Shown: one piece after another, positions 23,418 through 29,747 of the stretch | How the letters are laid out: every line of letters begins with the position of its first letter | How positions within the stretch are numbered: the first letter of the stretch is position 1 | DNA from: an uncultured Bacilli bacterium | GTDB taxonomy: Bacteria > Bacillota_I > Bacilli_A > RF39 > UBA660 | Direction: 5' to 3' | Assembly: GCA_944332555.1 (NCBI GenBank) | Contig: CALVKF010000011.1 | Location: forward strand, 1 to 36,974 | Length of the DNA stretch: 36,974 nt | Program-made: the position numbers and the translations under genes | The notes under the pieces: model-generated | What the model saw: the letters and a program-made list of their open reading frames with translations, nothing else | The model's database searches: none | Told to the model about the DNA's origin: nothing

Positions 23418-23945
23418 TTATTCCCACCCACTCCTTAATACATCATAAGTAATACTGCTTCTTCCAACATTGTTATAAGCAAATGCTAAATCTGGAGCTA
23501 AAAAATCTATAGCAGTTCCTCTGACTCCTCGGTCAAGTACAATAGCTAAATTTCTGCCATCACTGATCCTATTACTATAAAAACTTATAATTGATCCACA
23601 TGGTAAATTGGCACTTGATGCAACAATATATACTTCACCATATTCAGCATCATTGTAAGTATTTGTTCCATCAGTAATATCATAACTAGGCATACAAGCT
23701 AGCGTTCCATTACATGCTGGACAATTATATACATAACCAGTTAAATCACCTGTATATGTATCAATAGCAGTAAATTTCATAGCTTCTTCAACTTCTACCA
23801 CTTTAAGTGCCATAGTTGATAAATTAACTGTCTTATTTATATTGTCATTTTCAACCTTTGTTATTGCAACATTAGTACTACTTTTAGCAACTACTAATAC
23901 TATAATTATTAATGACAATTTTATAAAATAATTTATAATTTTCAT
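23418..23945 (-). CDS. Secreted or membrane-anchored 3D-domain protein (YabE/YuiC-like)
   Basis: 175 residues from ATG 23945. One hydrophobic N-terminal segment (about 5-22) serves as signal or anchor. The C-terminal half is a 3D (Asp-Asp-Asp) domain of the MltA/RlpA double-psi barrel type, with SGSII-like SIISFYSNR, VLDRGVRGTAIDFLAPDLAFAY; the Asp residues of DRG, IDF and PDL fit the motif. Two Cys pairs (CPAC, LAC) are unusual and may form a disulfide. Such proteins cut peptidoglycan glycan strands or act in spore germination/resuscitation. It lacks the DUF348 and G5 domains of YabE. It precedes ksgA as yabE does. Confidence 0.75.
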   Translation of the reverse strand: MKIINYFIKLSLIIIVLVVAKSSTNVAITKVENDNINKTVNLSTMALKVVEVEEAMKFTAIDTYTGDLTGYVYNCPACNGTLACMPSYDITDGTNTYNDAEYGEVYIVASSANLPCGSIISFYSNRISDGRNLAIVLDRGVRGTAIDFLAPDLAFAYNNVGRSSITYDVLRSGWE

Positions 23946-24044
23946 ATAATACATCCACCTCAATTGGATAACTTAATTATAGCATTATATTACATATAAG
24001 TCAAAAGGAAATATGTGGGAAAATATGTAATGAATTTTATATTA

Positions 24045-25328
24045 TTATTGAGAATCATGAGTTTTCCACCAATTTTCCAGATTACAATCAACTATCGTTT
24101 TGTCATATCCATCAATGCATAAATCGCAATATCCTGAATTCATCTCAAGCTTATAACTATAATTTCCAACAGTTGAAGCACTTTGAGTTTCTAAAACCAA
24201 ATAGTCTTCATATAAAGCATATCCTTGATTCATATTATAAGTTGTAATATTTCCTACTATATCCTGTGTATAATAAGATTCCTTTATAGAAATAAAATCA
24301 TTAATAGATATATCTGTTGTATAGTTCAACGAATAAGACCCTTCTCTTTCAAATGTTGGAGATTCATAAGTAGGATATACAGGATCGAGCAATGGATAAT
24401 TAGTCACTAAAGCACTTAATAATTTAGTTCCAACTGCCAGATATTTAGTACAAGAAATAGTTTCAGCATTTATTGTATATACATTTGACTCTACTCCTGT
24501 TGTATCTCTTACATATACTCTTATACTATAATTTGTTCCTGAATTTAAACCACTAAATGTATAGGTATTCGAACTACTACTTGTATATGCTCCATTGTTT
24601 ATTGAATAATGGTATGTTTGTATTGCATTAGTTCCAGCAGATGCACTTACACTTACTGTGATTGAATCATTTTCTACATTTGTCGCTGTTACACTATTAA
24701 CCACAGGATTTACATAATTATCTGTTGTTACTTCTATTACTTCTTCATTTGATTCATATCCAAGTGTATCTACTGCATATATTTGAATTGTATATGTTGT
24801 TCCATAATCAAGATTGCTAAATGTATAGGTATTGGTATTACTTTCTTGATAACTTCGTCCACCATCTATACTGAAATAATATGTTGCCACTGGATTTTCT
24901 CCCGCTTCGACTGTTACTGTTAAAGTTATACTGTTTATTGTTTTTGTTGTTTGTACATTAGTTATTTGCACTACATTATATAAATCAAAGTAAACATAAC
25001 AACCATCAGATTTATTAGATAATAGTTTTACAATTCCTTGTTCTCTATCCCACTCTAGTTCTCCACCATTTTCACATCTACTTAAAGATTCATTAAAAGC
25101 ATAGTTACCACTTGGCCAAGTATTTGATGTACTTTCTTGATATGTTCCATCACTTTGTTCTAACATTAATGTTAATAATGAATTATTGATTAAGTTTTTA
25201 TTATTATCGTTATCACTTAATATAACATTATCATTACTTTTAAATAAAGTTAATGATAATGTTGTAATAATTATTGCTATTACAAATGCACTACTTACTC
25301 CAATTAATATTAATTTTTTCTTATTCAA
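24045..25328 (-). CDS. Membrane-anchored surface protein with two fibronectin type III-like repeats
   Basis: 427 residues. One N-terminal membrane segment (about 5-30), then an Asn/Asp/Ser-rich region with CENGGELEWDREQGIVKLLSNKSDGCYVYFD (in parts), two similar beta-sandwich repeats (about 115-200 and 205-290) that share TYTFSxLxxGTxYxIxxY, and a unique Cys-containing C-terminus (CDLCIDGYDKTIVDC). It resembles exported adhesin-like proteins of gut Bacilli. The start is TTG 25328 with AGGATG somewhat far upstream. It has a near-consensus promoter next to an operator-like palindrome shared with the divergent regulator gene at 25458. Confidence 0.7.
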   Translation of the reverse strand: MNKKKLILIGVSSAFVIAIIITTLSLTLFKSNDNVILSDNDNNKNLINNSLLTLMLEQSDGTYQESTSNTWPSGNYAFNESLSRCENGGELEWDREQGIVKLLSNKSDGCYVYFDLYNVVQITNVQTTKTINSITLTVTVEAGENPVATYYFSIDGGRSYQESNTNTYTFSNLDYGTTYTIQIYAVDTLGYESNEEVIEVTTDNYVNPVVNSVTATNVENDSITVSVSASAGTNAIQTYHYSINNGAYTSSSSNTYTFSGLNSGTNYSIRVYVRDTTGVESNVYTINAETISCTKYLAVGTKLLSALVTNYPLLDPVYPTYESPTFEREGSYSLNYTTDISINDFISIKESYYTQDIVGNITTYNMNQGYALYEDYLVLETQSASTVGNYSYKLEMNSGYCDLCIDGYDKTIVDCNLENWWKTHDSQ

Positions 25329-25367
25329 AACATATCACATCCTAATATCTTTTATTTTATTAATTAG

Positions 25368-25396
25368 ATTATATAATTAAATAAATTAAAAGTCAA
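25368..25396 (-). promoter_or_regulatory. Promoter of the fibronectin-like surface protein
   Basis: Minus strand TTGACT (25391-25396), 17-nt spacer, TATAAT (25368-25373). Confidence 0.8.
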
Positions 25397-25426
25397 CGGA
25401 TATCCGGAATAAAATGATATTATAAT
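25397..25426 (+). promoter_or_regulatory. Operator-like palindrome and -10 box of the Xre regulator
   Basis: CGGATATCCG (25397-25406) is a perfect palindrome directly beside the divergent -35 box; 15 nt on is TATAAT (25421-25426). The palindrome occupies the -35 position for the plus-strand gene, so one bound repressor could control both directions. Confidence 0.6.
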
Positions 25427-25457
25427 AAGTTAAAATCTTATTAAAGAGGTGTTGAAC

Positions 25458-25691
25458 ATGTACTTAAAAGAAGCAACAAGTAAAAGAATAATAGAATTAT
25501 GCAATGAATATCATTATACACCAAATAAGCTTGCTGAAATGTCTAGAATAGCGCCTTCAACTTTTAACGATATGTTAAATGAAAAAAGAGATAACCCTAG
25601 TTCTATGGTTATCTGTAAAATTTGTAAAACATTAAATATTGAAATGAAAGACTTTTATAATTCGGAATTATTTAAAAATTTAGAGGATTAA
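25458..25691 (+). CDS. Xre/Cro-family helix-turn-helix regulator
   Basis: 77 residues, a single HTH_3/HTH_26-type DNA-binding domain: TPNKLAEMSRIAPSTFNDMLN is the helix-turn-helix (shown here at 20 or so residues), followed by SSMVICKICKTLNIEMKDFY. No effector domain. ATG 25458 is used, with GAGGTG 6 nt upstream; GTG 25449 lies inside that ribosome site. It is divergent from the surface-protein gene, with a shared palindrome between, so that gene is its likely target. Confidence 0.85.
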   Translation: MYLKEATSKRIIELCNEYHYTPNKLAEMSRIAPSTFNDMLNEKRDNPSSMVICKICKTLNIEMKDFYNSELFKNLED

Positions 25692-25715
25692 TTTAAATAT
25701 ATATTATGTAAACTT

Positions 25716-25753
25716 ATTGAAAATTTTTGCCGTTTACGGCAAAAATTTTCAAT
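25716..25753. terminator. Long perfect hairpin between convergent genes
   Basis: 17-bp perfect arms (25716-25732 and 25737-25753) with loop TTTA; AAAATTTTTGCCG/CGGCAAAAATTTT. Runs of T lie inside rather than after the stem, so termination is likely but not textbook. Confidence 0.55.
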
Positions 25754-25759
25754 GGAAAA

Positions 25760-25792
25760 CAAAAACTATTGAATATTGCTACTCAATAGTTA
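25760..25792 (-). terminator. Terminator of the dut-metG-tatD operon
   Basis: On the minus strand AACTATTGA and TCAATAGTT arms flank the tatD stop region, followed by TTTTTGTTTT. Confidence 0.7.
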
Positions 25793-26537
25793 ATTTTTTA
25801 TACATTCTTTTAGCATTTTCTGTAGTTGTTTTAGATACTTCTTCTAAAGAAGTATTATAAACATCTGCAATAAATTTAGCTATATCTAAAATATATTTAG
25901 GACTATTTTGTTTTCCTCTATTAGGTGTTGGTGTAAGGTATGGAGCATCTGTTTCTAATACTATATTATCTAAACTAATACTTTTTAATGTATCTTTTAA
26001 ATTGCAATTTTTAAATGTTATTACTCCATTTATACCTAACAAAAATCCCATTTTAATATAAATTTTAGCTGTTTCTAAACTACCAGAAAAGGAATGAATA
26101 ACACCAGTTACTTTATATTTTTTTAAAATATTAATTGTATCTTCTGTTGCATCTCTTGAATGTATTATCACTGGCATATTATATTTTTCTGCTAAAGATA
26201 ATTGTGTTTCAAATAGTTTTATTTGTTCAACTTTATTTTCTTTAGTAAAGTGATAATCTAATCCAATTTCCCCAATAGCTACTATTTTAGGATTACTTAA
26301 GTTATCTTCAATAAATTTAATATCTTCTTTTGTATAATTATCAACACTCTCCGGATGAATTCCTATAGCACCATAAACTTCAGGATACTTTAATGACTCT
26401 AATACCTCTTTATTACTTGGAGTATCACAACCATTATTAATATAATACCTTACATTATTATTAATTGCTTCACTAATGATACTAGGAATATCTTCATAAT
26501 ACTCTTTAAATAAATGTAAGTGAGTATCAATAAGCAT
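25779..26537 (-). CDS. tatD: TatD family metal-dependent deoxyribonuclease
   Basis: 252 residues, a TIM-barrel amidohydrolase-like hydrolase. Metal ligands are visible: DTHLH (Asp4-x-His6-x-His8), GEIGLDY (Glu), VIIHSRDA (His), IHSFSG (His) and ETDAPYL (Asp). TatD/YabD proteins have 3'-exonuclease activity on DNA and RNA. The start ATG overlaps the metG stop by one base (TAATG), and the metG-tatD order is conserved in Bacillota. The signature LTPTPNRGKQN is slightly different from the usual LTPxPxRGKRN. Confidence 0.94.
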   Translation of the reverse strand: MLIDTHLHLFKEYYEDIPSIISEAINNNVRYYINNGCDTPSNKEVLESLKYPEVYGAIGIHPESVDNYTKEDIKFIEDNLSNPKIVAIGEIGLDYHFTKENKVEQIKLFETQLSLAEKYNMPVIIHSRDATEDTINILKKYKVTGVIHSFSGSLETAKIYIKMGFLLGINGVITFKNCNLKDTLKSISLDNIVLETDAPYLTPTPNRGKQNSPKYILDIAKFIADVYNTSLEEVSKTTTENAKRMYKKLTIE

Positions 26538-28060
26538 TATTTTACCTCAATTCTATCAAATAGATGAATTGGTTCATTTAAATTATATTTATTATCTTTA
26601 TTAAATGTATTATTTTCATAACTTGTTTTATCAGTATTTAATACTTTAAATATTTTTTTAGATGTATCAGGTAAATAAGCTTGTAAGTATACAATTGCTA
26701 CTCTAATTGATTCTAGTAAATTGAAAAGCACTGTTTCTAGTCTATCTTTCTTAGTTTCATCTTTAGCTAGTACCCAAGGAGTTGCTTCATCAATATATTT
26801 ATTACATTTTCTAAATACATCAAATAATTCATCTAATGCTTCATTAATTTTTAAACCATCCATTTTTTCATTTAAAACTTTATCTAAATTATTAACTGAA
26901 TCTATTAGAGAGTTATCATAATCTTCTAAAACTTCTTTGTTTTCTACTAAACCACTAAAATATTTATGAGCCATAGATACTGTTCTATTAAATAAATTAC
27001 CTAAATTATTTACTAAATCAGCATTAGTTCTATTAATTAAAGCTTCTTCAGAAAATGTTCCATCAGCTCCGAAAGGTACTTCTCTTAAAACAAAATATCT
27101 TACGGCATCAATACTATAAGCATCAATATATTCTCTAGGATCTTTATAATTACCTAAAGATTTAGAAATTTTTCCCCCATTAATTATTAACCAACCATGA
27201 CCAAATACTTGTTTAGGTGTATCAATTCCTAAAGCCATAAGAAGCGCCGGCCAGATGATGGCATGAAATCTTGTAATTTCTTTACCCACTAAATGAATAT
27301 CTGCCGGCCAATATTTTTTAAATAATTCGGCATTTTCATCAGGATAACCTAATGAAGTAATATAATTTGATAAGGCATCAATCCATACATATACAACATG
27401 TTTTGGATCAAAATCTACTGGTATTCCCCATTTTACAGAAGTTCTTGAAACACATAAATCTTCTAATCCTGGTTTAATGAAATTATTTACAAGTTCATTT
27501 TTTCTTGTAATTGGCAAAATAAAGTTTGGATTTTTATCATATAATCCCATTAATTTATCTTGATATTTTGATAATCTAAAGAAGTAAGCTTCTTCAGTAA
27601 CTTCTTTTACTTCTCTACCACAATCCGGACATTTACCATCAACAAGTTGAGTTTCCGTCCAAAAAGATTCACAAGGAACACAATAAAGTCCTTTGTATTC
27701 TCCTTTATAAATATCACCTTGATCATATAATTTTTTAAATATTGCTTGAACACCTTTTATATGTTGTTCATCTGTTGTTCTAATAAAATAATCATAAGAA
27801 ATATCCAAAGCCTTCCATAAATCTTTAGCATTTTCAATTATTTTATCAACATATTCTTTTGGAGTTACTCCAGCTTCTTCTGCTTTTTGAGCTATTTTTG
27901 CTCCATGTTCATCAGTTCCTGTTTGAAAAAAAACATCATATCCTTCTAATCTTTTAAATCTAGCTATCGCATCTGCTGCAATAGTTGTGTAACAATGTCC
28001 AATATGAAAATTAGCACTTGGATAATATATTGGAGTTGTTATATAAAATTTTTTATTCAT
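26537..28060 (-). CDS. metG: Methionyl-tRNA synthetase
   Basis: Charges tRNA-Met. 507 residues from ATG 28060 (MNKKFYITTPIYYPS); several closely spaced ATGs (28066, 28069) precede it within the end of dut and GGAAGG serves them. HIGH motif at NFHIGHCY, KMSKS variant KISKS (GKISKSLGN), and a zinc knuckle CVPCESFW...CPDCG. The anticodon-binding helical domain is present, but the C-terminal Trbp111-like domain found in the long Bacillus form is absent. It overlaps dut by 8 nt and is under the T-box leader at 28561-28758. Confidence 0.96.
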   Translation of the reverse strand: MNKKFYITTPIYYPSANFHIGHCYTTIAADAIARFKRLEGYDVFFQTGTDEHGAKIAQKAEEAGVTPKEYVDKIIENAKDLWKALDISYDYFIRTTDEQHIKGVQAIFKKLYDQGDIYKGEYKGLYCVPCESFWTETQLVDGKCPDCGREVKEVTEEAYFFRLSKYQDKLMGLYDKNPNFILPITRKNELVNNFIKPGLEDLCVSRTSVKWGIPVDFDPKHVVYVWIDALSNYITSLGYPDENAELFKKYWPADIHLVGKEITRFHAIIWPALLMALGIDTPKQVFGHGWLIINGGKISKSLGNYKDPREYIDAYSIDAVRYFVLREVPFGADGTFSEEALINRTNADLVNNLGNLFNRTVSMAHKYFSGLVENKEVLEDYDNSLIDSVNNLDKVLNEKMDGLKINEALDELFDVFRKCNKYIDEATPWVLAKDETKKDRLETVLFNLLESIRVAIVYLQAYLPDTSKKIFKVLNTDKTSYENNTFNKDNKYNLNEPIHLFDRIEVK

Positions 28061-28547
28061 CTTCATCATCCTTCCTTTTATTACTGCTTCCAAGGCCACC
28101 AATTCGTATACCTTCTGCAGTATCATCATCACTTAATAAGTATTTCATAAATATTCCTTGCCCGTAAGCTTCCCCAGCTTTTATAACATAATCTTTATCT
28201 CCTTCATTTTGTAGAGATATAAAGATATGTCCCTCATTATCTATATTATTATAAAAATCACTATCGATTACTCCAACTTGATTGGTAAGTCTTACATTAT
28301 ATTTAAATCCCATACTGCTACGAACTACAATTAATAATACTTCATCTCCTTGCATTCGCGCCTTTACTCCAGTAGGAATCTTTAATATTTCTTTGGGTCT
28401 AATTATATAATCTTTAACTGCCAAAAAGTCATATCCAGCACTATGTTTAGAACTTCTCCTAGGTAAATTGTATTCTTGATATAATTCTTGATCATCCCCA
28501 AATGCTTTTCTAAATTCCGCAAAACTAATTTTTTCAAATCCACGCAT
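28053..28547 (-). CDS. dut: dUTP diphosphatase
   Basis: Hydrolyses dUTP to dUMP and PPi. 164 residues, trimeric all-beta dUTPase. Motifs: SAGYDFLA (motif 1), RSSMGFKYN (motif 2, R-S-S), NQVGVIDSDFYNN (motif 3, with the catalytic Asp) and a C-terminal RIGGLGSSNK standing for the flexible P-loop-like motif 5 (usually RGxxGFGSTG, here RIGGLGSS). ATG 28547 is set by GGAGG 5 nt upstream. It is the first gene after a methionine-type T-box leader and overlaps metG, an unusual operon partner. Confidence 0.9.
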   Translation of the reverse strand: MRGFEKISFAEFRKAFGDDQELYQEYNLPRRSSKHSAGYDFLAVKDYIIRPKEILKIPTGVKARMQGDEVLLIVVRSSMGFKYNVRLTNQVGVIDSDFYNNIDNEGHIFISLQNEGDKDYVIKAGEAYGQGIFMKYLLSDDDTAEGIRIGGLGSSNKRKDDEDE

Positions 28548-28560
28548 AGAAACCTCCAAA

Positions 28561-28758
28561 ATAAAAAATCATAAATTAAAGGACGAGTTAAACCCGCGGT
28601 ACCACCTTAATTCATGATTTATCATGCACTTTAATTGATAACGGAATAATCCGAGTTTTTTCTCCAGAGCCATGTTCGATATGTTCATTTATTCTTTTCC
28701 ACCATCCAAGAACTCTCTAAAAAAATCCCATATCTACTCTTTCCTTCACAGTTAAACT
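28561..28758 (-). promoter_or_regulatory. T-box leader (methionine type) of dut-metG
   Basis: The minus strand carries the T-box sequence AAGGTGGTACCGCGGG (28593-28608). The competing terminator pairs AATCATGAATTAAGG (28605-28619) with CCTTTAATTTATGATT (about 28567-28582), followed by T6. Upstream, AGAGTAGA and GGATGGTG match Stem I elements, and GAACATGGCTC offers ATG (28671-28673) as specifier codon, agreeing with the downstream metG. Low charged tRNA-Met should open the operon. Confidence 0.9.
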
Positions 28759-28764
28759 AAACAT

Positions 28765-28793
28765 AGTTTAACACATATTTTTTTATCTAGCAA
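28765..28793 (-). promoter_or_regulatory. Promoter of the T-box-dut-metG operon
   Basis: Minus strand TTGCTA (28788-28793), 17-nt spacer with TG before the -10, TAAACT (28765-28770). Confidence 0.55.
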
Positions 28794-28866
28794 CATTTTT
28801 TTCAAAAAAATTACCAAATACTATTTACATAAATTACTTGAGATTTTAAACAAATAATCCGATTTA

Positions 28867-28921
28867 TGTCGTTTTTTGTCGAACGATTTTTCTTGCTATT
28901 TTAATATTTTCCATTTAGAAT
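28867..28921 (+). promoter_or_regulatory. Promoter of the structured RNA with tandem TGTCG boxes
   Basis: TTGCTA (28893-28898), 17-nt spacer, TAGAAT (28916-28921). Just upstream are TGTCGT (28867-28872) and TGTCGAA (28877-28883), 10 bp apart; the second is a perfect Spo0A-box core and lies 9 nt before the -35. Confidence 0.65.
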
Positions 28922-28927
28922 AAATAA

Positions 28928-29157
28928 CCGTTACCTGTATTGGTGCAACGCCGACGGTCTTTTTAGCTAAAGACTCCAGGGGGTCAGGATATGATTCTTA
29001 AGAGGGATCCAAGGTTAAGAAGGCAGTTTATGATTAGAAAAATAAAACTCTATATCATGATAATTATTAATATTAAAATAAAATTTAGTATTAATAAAAA
29101 AGACGCCACTAGAAAGTAGCGTCCGATAACAACAGGGCGTTACCCAATACAGGTAAC
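28928..29157 (+). ncRNA. Structured non-coding RNA with closing helix and pseudoknot
   Basis: No gene lies in this stretch. GTTACCTGTATTGG (28930-28943) is fully complementary to 29144-29157, and AACGCC (28947-28952) to GGCGTT (29136-29141), closing a 230-nt domain. Inside are a GTCTTT/AAAGAC hairpin (28957-28974), an H-type pseudoknot (GGAT 28987-28990 with ATCC 29007-29010, crossed by TTCTTAA 28995-29001 with TTAAGAA 29015-29021), an AT hairpin (about 29065-29098) and a GACGC/GCGTC hairpin with AGAA loop (29102-29123). A promoter fits the 5' end. Sequence motifs of SRP RNA, RNase P RNA, tmRNA and the ydaO riboswitch are not seen. The raiA RNA of sporulating Bacillota is a candidate, unverified. 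Confidence 0.75.
29096..29123 (-). terminator. Terminator downstream of spoVT
   Basis: On the minus strand the GACGC/GCGTC hairpin (29102-29123) is followed by T6 (29096-29101). The same hairpin is the last helix of the plus-strand structured RNA, so one sequence appears to serve both strands. Confidence 0.7.
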
Positions 29158-29202
29158 ACTTACATATATAGTATATCAAATTATAAATAAAATTACAATA
29201 TA

Positions 29203-29697
29203 TTAAATATTTAATTTTTCTGATAAAATTTTAGCCATAAATCTAGCAATATTTTTTAAATCTAAATCATCATTACTAATTAAAATAATTAAACCTAAAG
29301 AATCAATCGATGCAATAATTGGCACAATGGTAACCTTACTAATGGTTCCAAAAATATCTTTTCTTCCCACAAACTCTTCTCTATTATCAATTAAATAAAT
29401 TAATTCTTCATCAAGTAATTTATTAATTAAAATATCTCTTTTTGTAGATGCAATAACCTTTTCTCTATCGGTAATAATTACATCAACTTTAAAAATACTT
29501 TCAATTAAATCGGATAATTTTTTACCTAAATCTTCAAACTTCTCTATTTCTGAATGTTTTTTTAATATAATACTATCTTCTTCTGTAAATATTTCTAAAC
29601 TTTCTCCATCTCTAATACCTAAATTTTTTCTAATTTCTTTAGGAATAACAATTCTTCCTAAATCATCTATTTTTCTAGTAACACCAGTTGATTTCAA
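29203..29697 (-). CDS. spoVT: Stage V sporulation regulator SpoVT (AbrB family)
   Basis: 164 residues. The N-terminal SpoVT/AbrB swapped-hairpin DNA-binding domain reads KSTGVTRKIDDLGRIVIPKE and IRKNLGIRDGESLEIF; the C-terminal GAF-like domain (about 55-164) marks SpoVT rather than AbrB. In Bacillus it tunes sigma-G forespore genes. The start is TTG 29697, 8 nt after GGAG, giving the family's MKxTGxxRxIDDLGR start; a GTG at 29706 would overlap the ribosome site. It follows mfd as in B. subtilis, with a hairpin over its translation start. Confidence 0.93.
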   Translation of the reverse strand: MKSTGVTRKIDDLGRIVIPKEIRKNLGIRDGESLEIFTEEDSIILKKHSEIEKFEDLGKKLSDLIESIFKVDVIITDREKVIASTKRDILINKLLDEELIYLIDNREEFVGRKDIFGTISKVTIVPIIASIDSLGLIILISNDDLDLKNIARFMAKILSEKLNI

Positions 29698-29734
29698 AAA
29701 ATTCACTCCACTTCTCTAATAGTGTGGAGTGAAT
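29695..29734 (-). terminator. Terminator/attenuator hairpin over the spoVT ribosome site
   Basis: ATTCACTCCAC (29701-29711) pairs with GTGGAGTGAAT (29724-29734), an 11-bp perfect stem with 12-nt loop. On the minus strand the GGAG of spoVT lies in the 3' arm and the TTG start codon in the following T6 run. It can terminate mfd transcripts and hide the spoVT ribosome site. T-runs on both sides make it bidirectional. Confidence 0.75.
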
Positions 29735-29747
29735 TTTTTAAATTATA

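Noticed and set aside
28928-29157. SRP RNA, tmRNA or RNase P RNA
   Set aside because: The SRP domain IV, tmRNA tRNA-like ends and RNase P conserved core sequences could not be found; called only a structured RNA.
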